Source: CAZGSN01 sp964371655 (GTDB lineage: Bacteria > Desulfobacterota > Binatia > HRBIN30). From it: a stretch of 33,255 bases of DNA. Numbering within the stretch: the first letter of the stretch is position 1; every line of letters starts with the position of its first letter. This document shows, piece by piece, positions 15,684 to 24,258 of the stretch. A program made the translations under genes and the position numbers. The notes under the pieces are model-generated. The model ran no database searches and was not told where the DNA came from. It saw only the letters and a list, made by a program, of their open reading frames with translations. The stretch spans positions 1-33,255 of the forward strand of contig CAYJOD010000072.1 of the NCBI GenBank assembly GCA_964371655.1, read 5' to 3'.

Positions 15684-16081
15684 CCAAGGTGACACCGATC
15701 AAGAACGAAGCCGCGTACGACAGCGCTTTGGCGGAGATTGAGCGGCTAATGAACGCCGCGCCCGACACACCCCGGGGCGACCGGTTGGATGTGCTGGTTA
15801 CGCTCGTTGAGTCCTACGAGCGCAAGCATTGGAGCATCGCTCCGCCCGATCCCATCGATGCGATCAGACTGCGAATGCAACAGCGCGGACTGTCGCGTCG
15901 CGAGCTGGAAGTCTTGCTGGGAGGCAAGAACCGAGTGTCCGAGGTGCTGAATCGTAAGCGCCCACTGACCATCGAGATGATTCGCCGCCTACACAGCAAG
16001 CTGGACATACCTGTCGAATCGCTCATTCAACCGACGGTACGAGCAGCCGGTCGGCGCCGTACGCAGCGCACCGCTGCTTGA
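15680..16081 (+). CDS. higA: HigA-family antitoxin with helix-turn-helix
   Basis: 133 residues from the ATG at 15680 inside the toxin stop. The N-terminal part (NEAAYDSALAEIERLMNAAP, then DRLDVLVTLVESYE) is the toxin-binding region known in HigA; the C-terminal part (IDAIRLRMQQRGLSRRELEVLLGGKNRVSEVLNRKR) is an XRE-type DNA-binding domain that should repress the operon. The length is normal. A longer frame starting at 15569 overlaps the toxin and is rejected. It is convergent with the amidase, 58 bases away. Confidence 0.9.
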   Translation: MTKVTPIKNEAAYDSALAEIERLMNAAPDTPRGDRLDVLVTLVESYERKHWSIAPPDPIDAIRLRMQQRGLSRRELEVLLGGKNRVSEVLNRKRPLTIEMIRRLHSKLDIPVESLIQPTVRAAGRRRTQRTAA

Positions 16082-16139
16082 TCTGGATTCACCCCCATAG
16101 GACTTATCCCCGTTTCCCGTCCGCGAGCTGCAAGCTGGC

Positions 16140-17594
16140 TCAACCGTGCTGCTGGATGCGGCGCCAGGGTTGTGCGGCTTCGATTTCGAAAGCGATCTCG
16201 AGCAGGGTGCGCTCGGCGCCGTGGTTTGCGGAGAAGTGCACGGCGATGGGCAAGCCGTCGTCGGCCTGGCCCATCGGCAACGAGATTCCTGGTCCACCCG
16301 CGGCATTGTTCAGGGGCGTGAAGCTCACGTAGCGCTGCAGGCGCTCGAACAGCACCTCGAAGTCGTGTTGTGGCGATAGGTAACCGAGCTTTGGCGTTGT
16401 GTGCGCCAACACCGGCGATAGCACCACGTCGTAACGGTCGAAGATGCGCGCGTACTCGCCGGCGACGCGGCGCAGGCGATAGATGACCGCCGGTGTCTTC
16501 CATAGATTCTTCTTGTAGAACGAGCTGAGACCGCGGGTGAGATTGTCGAGCTTGGTGGCGTCGAAGCTCGGGCTCATGACCTGCTTGCCGAAGGTCGCGA
16601 TCAGGAACGACAACATCCCCCAATAGAGGCCAAAGTCACCAGCAAAGCTCTGCCGCACCGGTAGCGGCATCTCCGCGATGTCGTGGCCGAGGTCTTCGAG
16701 CAAATGCGCGGCGGCTTCCACCGTACGCCGCGTCGGGTCATCGGTGCGATGGCCGGTGACCGAGTCGAGCACGACTCCGACCCGCAGCCGCCGCTTACCC
16801 GGGCCCTCCACGAGCCCGATCACGGGCAGCTTCGGGTTGCGGAAATACACCTCGGCGCTGGCGAAGAAATGCGCCGTGTCGCGCATGCTGCGCGTCAGCA
16901 CACCGTCGCTGACGATGTTGACCGGCAACGCGCGCGCCACGCCGGGCTCAAGCAGGCGACCGCGCGTCGGCTTGAGGCCGATCAATCCGCAGCATGCGGC
17001 GGGAATGCGAATCGAGCCGCCGCCGTCGTTGGCGTGCGCGATGGGTACGACACCGGCTGCGACGAGAGCCGCAGAACCGCCCGACGAGGCGCCGGTCGAA
17101 TAGTGCGGATGCCACGGGTTGCGTGCCGGCGCGCTGTCGGCGAACTCGGTGCTGGCGTTGAGACCAAACTCCGGCAGGCGGCTCTTGCCGAGACACACGA
17201 AGCCCTGCGCGAGAAACTGCTTGGCAAACGGTCCATCAGCCTTGGCGGGACGCGCATTGATTGCGCGCGAGCCGTGCGTGGTCGGCAGCCCTTGCACATC
17301 GGTATTATCTTTGACGAACGTCGGCACCCCCGAGAAGGCGCCCGGCGCCAGCCGCGCCGCCTTGTCGAGCGCGTTGTCGAAATCTTCGCGCTCGATGGCA
17401 TTGAGCGCGGGATCTACTTTGCGCGCCCGCTCGATGGCGGCCGCGACAACCTCGACAGCGCTGACTTTGCCGCTGCGGATACGCGCCGCAATACCGACCG
17501 CGTCGTCGCTGCCCAAGGCATCGTCGGCGAACGCATGCACCGCGGCCGGTGATGGTTCTTCCTCGGTCAGCGGAAGGTTGCTGGGATTGAGCAT
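16140..17594 (-). CDS. Amidase-signature hydrolase
   Basis: 484 residues from the ATG at 17594, with AGGAGGAG just upstream. The Ser-cisSer-Lys triad is visible: Lys95 in FVKDNTDVQGLPTTHGS, cis-Ser at 170/171 in STGASSGGSAAL and the nucleophile Ser194 in NDGGGSIRIPAACCGLIGLKPTRGR. The enzyme hydrolyses an amide bond to acid and amine or ammonia; overall form resembles NylA-type and other non-GatA amidases of about 480 residues. It is not GatA, since gatC and gatB are absent. No signal peptide is present, so it should be cytoplasmic. It is downstream of the beta-helix gene on the same strand, but with its own ribosome binding site and repeats around, so it is likely separate. Substrate unknown. 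Confidence 0.92.
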   Translation of the reverse strand: MLNPSNLPLTEEEPSPAAVHAFADDALGSDDAVGIAARIRSGKVSAVEVVAAAIERARKVDPALNAIEREDFDNALDKAARLAPGAFSGVPTFVKDNTDVQGLPTTHGSRAINARPAKADGPFAKQFLAQGFVCLGKSRLPEFGLNASTEFADSAPARNPWHPHYSTGASSGGSAALVAAGVVPIAHANDGGGSIRIPAACCGLIGLKPTRGRLLEPGVARALPVNIVSDGVLTRSMRDTAHFFASAEVYFRNPKLPVIGLVEGPGKRRLRVGVVLDSVTGHRTDDPTRRTVEAAAHLLEDLGHDIAEMPLPVRQSFAGDFGLYWGMLSFLIATFGKQVMSPSFDATKLDNLTRGLSSFYKKNLWKTPAVIYRLRRVAGEYARIFDRYDVVLSPVLAHTTPKLGYLSPQHDFEVLFERLQRYVSFTPLNNAAGGPGISLPMGQADDGLPIAVHFSANHGAERTLLEIAFEIEAAQPWRRIQQHG

Positions 17595-17610
17595 GATCGG
17601 ACTCCTCCTC

Positions 17611-17643
17611 TGACGCGGATGAGTCAGAAAATCATCTGCGTCA
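17611..17643. repeat. Small dyad upstream of the amidase
   Basis: TGACGCGGATGA (17611-17622) pairs with TCATCTGCGTCA (17632-17643) at 11 of 12. Further GCGTCATCGGCGTCAT-like and CATCGGCGTCCATCTG words follow to 17713 without a clear partner, resembling half of the dyad family at 31504-31656. It lies in the promoter area of the amidase. Confidence 0.5.
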
Positions 17644-17733
17644 TCGGCGTCATCTGTGGATTTCCTTCCGCGGCTTCAGGACCGCATCAGCGTTCATCGG
17701 CGTCCATCTGTGGTTCAATTGTTGTTTTCGGGC

Positions 17734-20700
17734 TCACGGTACCACGGCGGCCGGCAAGCACAGATCGTGGAGGCGGTAGGCTTTGACCGTGTCGACGCCA
17801 AATTGATGCGCGAGATAGATCGGCGACACCGCTTCATTGGGCGGAAGTTGGGTCTTGTAGCAGAGGAGATTTACCAGGTGACCCGGCGCGTCGGGCGCCT
17901 CGCCGTTCTTGTTCACCGGTGCGCAGAAGAGTGATGGCTTGAGTGGTTGGACCGTGCGCGGGCTGTTCGCTGGATCGAACTGATCCTCGACGGTGACGGG
18001 TGCGGGCGTGGGCTGCGGGAGTTGTTTCAGCGTGTAGCACAAGAAGTGATCCGTCGCTGGCGACGCCAAGGGTGTGGGCCGCGAGGTCAACGACTTGGCC
18101 GACGGCAGCAATAGCGTCGTCGGCTCCAGGAGCTTTACACCCACCGTCCCAAATTGCGTTCTGACCGTCTGCACCACCGGGACAAACGGCGGCTGAATGT
18201 CGGTGAGGCGATAGGCCGTCAGATGCTCCGGGTGCGTCGGCGCCGTCGAATCCTCGTGGTTCTTGTCGGCGGGATTGCACAGAGCGGTGACCCCCTTCAG
18301 ACTGGCCTCTCGTGTTCCATAGCGGTCCTCCACCGAAAACGGTGGTGCCGGAATCGGAGTAGGGGCACCTGGAAGGCGTTTGACGAGATGACACTGGAAG
18401 TGATCGACCTCCGGCTGGCACTTGCTTGAGCAGCCGTCGCCGTCGTCGGTGTTGTTGTCATCGCAGATCTCGGGCGGGGTGATGATGCCGTTGCCGCACA
18501 TCGTGCAATCTGAGCTGCACCCAGTTGTGACCGACGGTGGGTCGCATTCTTCGCCGATATCGACAATGCCGTCGCCGCACTGGGAGTCCTTGGCCGAGGG
18601 CACGCAGAGCTCAGCCAGGCCGGTGGCCGTCATCTTCTCGTTCGCGAACTGGTTGGCGGTAAAGATGGGCTGGATCGCCGGCCCGAAGGTCTGGCGGACC
18701 AAGGTGGACAGCCGAATCTTGTAACACATCAGATGATCGCGGTGCTCCGGCGCGGTAGGATCTTCGCTGTTCTTGTTCACCGGCGCGCACAAGCGCAACG
18801 GCTTCATGACATCGATGAGGCGGGAGCCGAATTGATCGACGATGCTGACGCCTGCCCGGGTCACGAGCGGAAACGACGGGCTGCCCTGCGCCGGGGCGAC
18901 CCGGTAACACTGGAAATGATCGAGCGCAGGCGCGATGGGCGGCGCGGGAATCGTCATCAGGTCCTTGGTGCTGGGGACCAGTAACTTTCGCAACGGAGCC
19001 AGGACATCGACCTGCAGTGTCCCGAACTGGTTGACGACCTTCTTGTTGGGCACGGGAGTAAGGGCCGGTGTGGGGCCCACTTCGTAGCGGCGCAAGTGCA
19101 GCGGATGAAGCGCCGCACCAAGGGTGGACGGTTCGTTGTACTTCTGCGCCGGCGCACAGAGGACGTTGGAGTTGGTAATCTTCCCCAGAGACGAGCCGAA
19201 CTGGTCTCCCAGCGAGACGTCGGGTACCGGGGTAAACCCCGGAAGCCCCGGCGTCGGTTTGGTGCGGTAGCACACGAAGTGATCCAAGACCGTGGACGCC
19301 GTCGTCGCCGTCGGTGTGGCCGGTGTGGTCACCGTGGGGGTGGCAGTAGGTAGCGGCGTCGGGCCGGGGCCCGCCGAGTTGCCCTCATAGGCGCCGATCG
19401 AACAGTTCGTCGCCAGGACCCCGGGGCGGCCGAAACCGCGCTGGTCGAGGTTGTAGACAGGAGCCGCGGTGCAAATGCCTTGATTGCCGGCGTTGATTGC
19501 CGGACTGATCCCTGTACAGAGCGAATTGGGGGTGCTGAGACCGCCGCACAGCGCGATCGTTTGCGTCGGGCCGCCGTTATTGGCCAGGCCTGCCGGGTCA
19601 AGCATCGGGTCGGTGTTGCTCTGAGAACCCGTCGATGGAGTAAACCCGCACGTCGCGCCGGAGTCCAGATTGTTGCCTCCATCGATGATGGGACCGCCGC
19701 AATTCGGCCCCGAGGCGCCGACAAGAATCGTATTGCTGACAGTCACTGTCCCTGCACTTTCGATGGCGCCGACGTTGCCGCCCCCGGCGACATTGGCGGA
19801 GAACGTGCAGTTGGTGATCGTTACCGTCCCAAAGCAGATGACGGCGGCTTCGCCTGCGCCGGAATTCACCGAGAAAGTACTGTTGGTGATGGCCAACGTC
19901 GCTCCGGTAATGTTGTAGATGGCGGCACCGCTCCCACCCGCGTGGTTGTTGGCGAAGGTGCTGCTGGTCACGGTCAAGGTCCCAGCCGCCTGGTAGATAG
20001 CGCCACCTTGTGAGTTTTCACTGCTGTTGCCGGAGAAGGTGCTGTTCGTGATCGTGGTTGTATGAAAGCTGCAAATTGCCCCGCCCTCTGCGGCTCCGGA
20101 AAAACTGAAGTTGTCGGCAAAGGTGCTGTTGTCGACAGTTAACAACGCGACGGAGGTGCTGGCGATGGCACCGCCGCAATTGTGAGCGCTGTTGCCGGAG
20201 AAGGTGCTACCGGTAATGATCGCTGTGCCGGACGTGAAGATGGCGCCGCCGATCGATGCGCTGTTACCGGAGAAGGTGGTGCCGGTAATGATCGCTGTGC
20301 CGGAGGTGTAGATGGTGCCGCCAAGCGATCCATCGTTGTTAGAGAACGTGCTGTTGGTAACGGTCACCGTCCCACCGCCCGAGATGCAGCCATGCAGTGC
20401 ATTGGTCATCGTGAGGTTGTCGACCGAGAAGTTGACGCCGGAGGACAGCGGGAAGATCGCCGAGGACGGGAAAGTCCCGCCGCTGCTGATCGTGACCATG
20501 CCGCCGCCGTCGATGTTGGTGTCGGCATCGATAGGATGCACGCTGCCGACCGTAATGGTCGCCGCCCCACCGCAGTTGAACGTCACCGTGCCACCGCCGG
20601 ACAGCGCCGTAGTGAGCGCGGCTTCAGTGCAGCTGGCCGCTGTGCCGGTGCCGACCACGCCACTGGCCAGAGCGCTCCGTGGCGTCAGTGTTGTTCCGAC

Positions 20701-20745
20701 AAGCGCCGCCAATATCAGCAGGACTGGACGCAGGGTCTGTTTCAT
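17734..20745 (-). CDS. Secreted beta-helix protein with DHFxCY modules and a DUF4215 insert
   Basis: 1003 residues from the ATG at 20745 (GGGAGG five bases upstream; a GTG just before is less likely). A signal peptide ends near ALASG. Residues about 30-450 form a parallel beta-helix of the polymorphic/choice-of-anchor type, with many turns such as TITNSTFSGNS and GGAIYTSGTAIITG, ending SIGAYEG. After a TPT linker come four modules of about 110 residues starting DHFVCY (about 489), DHFQCY (610), DHFQCH (782) and DHFLCY (900). Each has two halves: a DQFG strand leading to LCAPVNKN, then HLxCYK, a second QFG and LCVPS. Between modules 2 and 3 sits a DUF4215-like Cys repeat (CGNGIITPPEICDDNN, DGDGCSSKC). 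It is probably cell-surface or extracellular; no activity can be read. Confidence 0.85.
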   Translation of the reverse strand: MKQTLRPVLLILAALVGTTLTPRSALASGVVGTGTAASCTEAALTTALSGGGTVTFNCGGAATITVGSVHPIDADTNIDGGGMVTISSGGTFPSSAIFPLSSGVNFSVDNLTMTNALHGCISGGGTVTVTNSTFSNNDGSLGGTIYTSGTAIITGTTFSGNSASIGGAIFTSGTAIITGSTFSGNSAHNCGGAIASTSVALLTVDNSTFADNFSFSGAAEGGAICSFHTTTITNSTFSGNSSENSQGGAIYQAAGTLTVTSSTFANNHAGGSGAAIYNITGATLAITNSTFSVNSGAGEAAVICFGTVTITNCTFSANVAGGGNVGAIESAGTVTVSNTILVGASGPNCGGPIIDGGNNLDSGATCGFTPSTGSQSNTDPMLDPAGLANNGGPTQTIALCGGLSTPNSLCTGISPAINAGNQGICTAAPVYNLDQRGFGRPGVLATNCSIGAYEGNSAGPGPTPLPTATPTVTTPATPTATTASTVLDHFVCYRTKPTPGLPGFTPVPDVSLGDQFGSSLGKITNSNVLCAPAQKYNEPSTLGAALHPLHLRRYEVGPTPALTPVPNKKVVNQFGTLQVDVLAPLRKLLVPSTKDLMTIPAPPIAPALDHFQCYRVAPAQGSPSFPLVTRAGVSIVDQFGSRLIDVMKPLRLCAPVNKNSEDPTAPEHRDHLMCYKIRLSTLVRQTFGPAIQPIFTANQFANEKMTATGLAELCVPSAKDSQCGDGIVDIGEECDPPSVTTGCSSDCTMCGNGIITPPEICDDNNTDDGDGCSSKCQPEVDHFQCHLVKRLPGAPTPIPAPPFSVEDRYGTREASLKGVTALCNPADKNHEDSTAPTHPEHLTAYRLTDIQPPFVPVVQTVRTQFGTVGVKLLEPTTLLLPSAKSLTSRPTPLASPATDHFLCYTLKQLPQPTPAPVTVEDQFDPANSPRTVQPLKPSLFCAPVNKNGEAPDAPGHLVNLLCYKTQLPPNEAVSPIYLAHQFGVDTVKAYRLHDLCLPAAVVP

Positions 20746-21142
20746 CACGCCCTCCCCAGAAGTCCGCGGATAGCCCGTATGAGCTCGGAATTGGACATCC
20801 GGCCTGAGTATCGGACGCTCGATCTACGTCCGAGGCTCACGTTGCAGCCGCCTCGTACCCGTCGCACCGGTGAATTTCGTCGGAGCGCTGGCGTACTACG
20901 CTCAGCGAGGCGATGTCAACACGTGAGCCGTGCAAAGCCGGGTGAGGGTAAGATGGCAATCGCGAGCGCAGCTTGGAGCTGAGAGTCGTGCTCGATGTCG
21001 TGTTAGTTTAGGAGGATTTTGAACGTCGGTCGTGTGCAGCGGGCAGGGGCACGATCAAGTCGAGAGTCAGAAGCGGGAGGTTCGCCGATCCGGGTCGAAC
21101 ACAGGGGGGCGCGCCCGCGTAGTCTCCTCGTCCGTTACTCGC
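20746..21142. other. Spacer without recognisable feature
   Basis: About 395 bases between the DUF29 gene and the beta-helix gene. Short open frames here show no family resemblance and no strong dyad was found. It should hold the promoter of the beta-helix gene. Confidence 0.4.
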
Positions 21143-21607
21143 CTATTTCTCAGGAAGAAACTCGTCGTCAAGGATCTGCTTCGGCGAATATGGGCAGCGC
21201 GCGGCGAACACGCTCTTGCCCAATCCGGTTTGTACCGCGGCGATCTTGACCGCACCGGCGTACGCTTCCTCCAGTTCGGTGACGATTCGCCGCCGCAGGC
21301 TTGGGCTTTGTTGTAGGAGGTAGGCGATCTTCAATCGCTGTGTGATGATCGTACTACCCCAAGAGCGCGAGCGTTTCTCGGGTTGAAGCTCCCACTTGAG
21401 AAGATGCGTCAGTAGCACCACCATGCGGCTGTGCAGCTCCTTGCGGTCGCGCTTTCCCATGTCCTCGATCTCTTCAGCCAGGTGTTCGATGTCGACGGCT
21501 TCCAGTTGGCCGGAGCGCAGCAATGAGGCGGTTTGCTGGGTCCAGGCGACGAAGTCTTCGTCGTACCCTGTCAACACGGGTTGCGCGTGCGCAACAGTGG
21601 ATTTCAT
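21143..21607 (-). CDS. DUF29-family protein
   Basis: 154 residues from the ATG at 21607, preceded by CAGGGAACAG; the longer frame to 21730 only reads through the cofH end. The pattern is DUF29: TGYDEDFVAWTQQTASLLR, then VDIEHLAEEIEDMGKRDRKELHSRMVVL, LLKWELQPEKRSRSW and the closing VFAARCPYSPKQILDDEFLPE. DUF29 is a small helical family of unknown function, common and multicopy in cyanobacteria and in some proteobacteria. It begins 19 bases after the cofH stop on the same strand, so it may be transcribed with cofGH by chance of position; there is no known link to F420. Confidence 0.85.
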   Translation of the reverse strand: MKSTVAHAQPVLTGYDEDFVAWTQQTASLLRSGQLEAVDIEHLAEEIEDMGKRDRKELHSRMVVLLTHLLKWELQPEKRSRSWGSTIITQRLKIAYLLQQSPSLRRRIVTELEEAYAGAVKIAAVQTGLGKSVFAARCPYSPKQILDDEFLPEK

Positions 21608-21626
21608 TTCTGTTCCCTGCAACGCC

Positions 21627-22889
21627 TCACGCCGATGCGGCGGCTCGATCCGGGTGATGTTGATCGGGCGTCGACCCTGCCGCGAGCGAAGTGCTGCGCC
21701 AGCCGGCGCCTTCACTGTGTCGAGCTTCAACCGCGACCCTGCCGTACAACGTCGTCCGCTCTTGCGGAATCCTGCCGCTGCCTTCGATCAACGAGCGGAT
21801 CGCCTCGACCGGCAGATACTCGCCGGCGTCGGCACCCGCGGACTTGGAGATCTGTTCTTCCATCAAGGTGCCGCCGAAGTCGTTGCATCCTGCTGCCAGG
21901 CTGAGCTGTGCCAGCGGTGTGCCGAGCTTGACCCACGAGGTCTGCAGGTTGTTGATTTGGCCGCGCAGCATCAGGCGGCTGAAGGCGTACATGCGCATGT
22001 CGATCGGGCCCTTGGCGGGCGGATCGACCAGACCCTTTTGGTACAGCGTCGTGTAGGTGTGGATGAAACGCAGCGGCACGAACTCGGTGAAGCCGCCGGT
22101 CTCCTTCTGAATCGAACGCAGGAGCTCGACGTGGCGGACGACGTGCTCGGGCTTCTCGATGTGCGCGTACATGATCGTCGACGAGGTGCGGACGCCGAGC
22201 TTGTGCGCGGTGGTGATGATATCGACCCAGGTGCGGACGTCGACCTTCTTGTGACTCAAGATCTCGCGCACTTCGTCGTCGAGGATCTCCGCCGCCGTTC
22301 CCGGAATGGTTCCGAGGCCGGCCTCCTTGAGCATCTGGATGTAGTCGCGGTAGCTCATGCTGGTGCGGCGCGCGCCGTACATGATCTCCATCGGCGAGAA
22401 GGCGTGCACGTGGATCTTCGGGAACTCCTTCTTGATCGCCACGAGGAGGTCTCGATAGATGAAGGCATCCATGTCGGGGTTGATGCCGCCTTGCATACAG
22501 ATCTCGCTGGCGCCGGCATCGATTGCTTGTTGGACCTTCGCGAGGACGTCAGCGGTCGTGTCGGTGCGCGCGTCTTCGTCCTTGCGAAGTCGAGCAAAGG
22601 CGCAGAACTGGCAGCCGACGAAGCAGACGTTGGTGAAGTTGATGTTGCGGTTGACGACGTACGAAACCACCGGCCCGACATCGGTCTCGCGTACGTGGTC
22701 GGCGGTGCGGATGAGAGCCGCGAGCTCGGGGCCGTCGGCGGCAAGCAGAGCCATTCCGTCCTCGAATCCCAGCTCCTCGCCCTTGATCGAGCGTTCGAGA
22801 ATCGCGGCGAACTGCGGGCGAGCGGCGGCGAGCAACTGTTCCAGCGGGCGCGGATCGAGAACCAACTCGCGCAGGTGCGACATCAACAT
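21627..22889 (-). CDS. cofH: CofH, Fo synthase subunit 2 (radical SAM)
   Basis: 420 residues from the ATG at 22889, chosen because AAGGAG lies seven bases upstream. CofH joins the 4-hydroxybenzyl radical from tyrosine to 5-amino-6-ribitylaminouracil in deazaflavin Fo synthesis. The radical SAM cluster motif is NVCFVGCQFCAF (Cys89, Cys93, Cys96). Other family words are SEICMQGGINPDMDAFIYRD, HVHAFSPMEIMYGA, GLGTIPGTAAEILDDEVR, TSSTIMYAHIEKPEH and the C-terminal GCNDFGGTLMEEQISKSAGA. The start lies inside the cofG 3' end (seven-base overlap), so the two are translationally coupled. The last ~40 residues (after LYGRVAVEARHS) are low-complexity and may be an eroded end. Confidence 0.94.
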   Translation of the reverse strand: MLMSHLRELVLDPRPLEQLLAAARPQFAAILERSIKGEELGFEDGMALLAADGPELAALIRTADHVRETDVGPVVSYVVNRNINFTNVCFVGCQFCAFARLRKDEDARTDTTADVLAKVQQAIDAGASEICMQGGINPDMDAFIYRDLLVAIKKEFPKIHVHAFSPMEIMYGARRTSMSYRDYIQMLKEAGLGTIPGTAAEILDDEVREILSHKKVDVRTWVDIITTAHKLGVRTSSTIMYAHIEKPEHVVRHVELLRSIQKETGGFTEFVPLRFIHTYTTLYQKGLVDPPAKGPIDMRMYAFSRLMLRGQINNLQTSWVKLGTPLAQLSLAAGCNDFGGTLMEEQISKSAGADAGEYLPVEAIRSLIEGSGRIPQERTTLYGRVAVEARHSEGAGWRSTSLAAGSTPDQHHPDRAAASA

Positions 22890-24160
22890 GCTTGTTCTCC
22901 TTGGCTGAGAGGAGCGCGGGCGTCTTGCCCGCCTCGTGCGGAATCCCACGGTTCGGTGGCCGCGGCGTTATCGGCGTGGCGTCGAATCGGTGCGAGCATC
23001 GGCGCTGCGACGAACCCGGCTCGATGCATGTACTCCTCGTAGATAGGTAAGCGCGGCAGCAGCTCGAAACCTTCGGCTCGGCAGGTTGCGGCCAGCGCTT
23101 GCAGATGCGGCCACGGGGCTTCGGGATTGACGTAGTCCTTGGTCAGCGGCGAGATCCCGCCCCAATCATTGATCCCGGCCGCCAGCAGCAGGCGGTGATC
23201 GTACGGGCTCAGATTGGGCGGCGCTTGAATGTTCATCTCCGGGCAGAGCAGACGCGTGAGCGCGACGGTGCGCGCCATCTCGACGCTGGTCGGCTCCGGG
23301 TGCGTCGCCATCTTCGTCGTCGCCTTGGCGCGGAAATTCTGAATGATGATTTCCTGGATGTGGCCGTGCTCGCGATGCAGGTCGCGAATCGCGACCAGGC
23401 TGTCGACGGCCTCGGCGCTGGTCTCGCCGATACCGAGCAGAATCCCGGTGGTGAACGGAATCTGCAGCTCGCCGGCTTCGCGCATCATCTGCAGGCGCTT
23501 GTCCGGATCCTTGTCGGGCGCGTAGTAATGCGCCTGTCCCTTGCCGCGCAGTCGCGGGCTGACGTTCTCGAGCATGAGGCCCATGCTCGCGTTCACCGGT
23601 TTCAGCAGCTGCATTTCGTCGCGGCTCATGAGGCCGGCGTTGGTATGCGGGAGCATGCCTTCGGCAAGAGCGATCTCGCAGGCGTGGTGGACGTAGCTGA
23701 TCGTCGAGGCATGCCCGAGATCGGCAAGCGTCTGCCGATACGAGCGGAACGCCAGCTCCGGCTTGTCGCCGAGACACATCAACGCCTCGACGCAGCCGAG
23801 GGTGCGGCCGTGCCGGCAGCAGTCGCGGATCTCGGCGGGTTGCATCGTCCACGCCTGCGGATCATCAGGATCGGCGCGGAAGGTACAGTACGAGCAACGA
23901 TCGCGACATAGGTTGGTGACCGGCAGAAAGACTTTTGGAGAGTAGGTGACCGTCGTTCCTTTGAGTCGGGTGCGCAGGTGACCGGCGACGGCGAGTAGGG
24001 CTGTGGTGCTTCCCTCGGCCGTCGAGGCGGCGACCATTTGCGCCTGCTCGGCGGTGATCGGCTTGCCGTCAAGAGCGTCGTGGAAGACCGCGCGCAACCC
24101 CCGAGGGGCCTCCGCGAGCGTCTCCTCGGGTTGCAGGAATGCCTTGCCGAACGCGGTCAT
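22883..24160 (-). CDS. cofG: CofG, Fo synthase subunit 1 (radical SAM)
   Basis: 425 residues from the ATG at 24160. CofG completes the deazaflavin ring (7,8-didemethyl-8-hydroxy-5-deazariboflavin). The iron-sulphur motif is NLCRDRCSYCTF (Cys85, Cys89, Cys92). Other family features are TVTYSPKVFLPVTNLC, EGMLPHTNAGLMSRDEM, NASMGLMLENVSPRLRGKG, PFTTGILLGIGET, IIIQNFRAKATTKM and LAAGINDWGGISPLTKDYVN. The gene overlaps cofH by seven bases. In actinobacteria the two activities are fused as FbiC; here they are separate genes as in archaea and cyanobacteria. The C-terminal tail (ARGGQDARAPLSQ) is encoded by a hairpin repeat (22916-22932), an oddity. Confidence 0.94.
   Translation of the reverse strand: MTAFGKAFLQPEETLAEAPRGLRAVFHDALDGKPITAEQAQMVAASTAEGSTTALLAVAGHLRTRLKGTTVTYSPKVFLPVTNLCRDRCSYCTFRADPDDPQAWTMQPAEIRDCCRHGRTLGCVEALMCLGDKPELAFRSYRQTLADLGHASTISYVHHACEIALAEGMLPHTNAGLMSRDEMQLLKPVNASMGLMLENVSPRLRGKGQAHYYAPDKDPDKRLQMMREAGELQIPFTTGILLGIGETSAEAVDSLVAIRDLHREHGHIQEIIIQNFRAKATTKMATHPEPTSVEMARTVALTRLLCPEMNIQAPPNLSPYDHRLLLAAGINDWGGISPLTKDYVNPEAPWPHLQALAATCRAEGFELLPRLPIYEEYMHRAGFVAAPMLAPIRRHADNAAATEPWDSARGGQDARAPLSQGEQAC
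22916..22932. repeat. Hairpin repeat inside the cofG 3' end
   Basis: GCGGGC-GTCTT-GCCCGC is a perfect six-pair stem. It resembles the mini-hairpin of the direct repeats at 11135 and 11371 (GCGGGC-TGCTT-GCCCGC) and is translated as part of the non-conserved CofG tail. Confidence 0.55.
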
Positions 24161-24258
24161 CTGGTTGCGTAGCTACCACAACGACCAATAGGGGCATAGC
24201 CCTTGTGCGGCGGCGCAACGCAGTGGACGCTCGATATGGTCCGTCGCCGGCTGGCGCG

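Noticed and set aside
16140..17594. GatA subunit of the Glu-tRNA amidotransferase
   Set aside because: gatC and gatB are not adjacent and the sequence form fits stand-alone amidases better.
21396..23042. 548-residue plus-strand open frame
   Set aside because: It is the antisense of cofH and the DUF29 gene; composition is Arg/Ala/Asp-rich with no family motif, while the minus-strand products match known families along their length.
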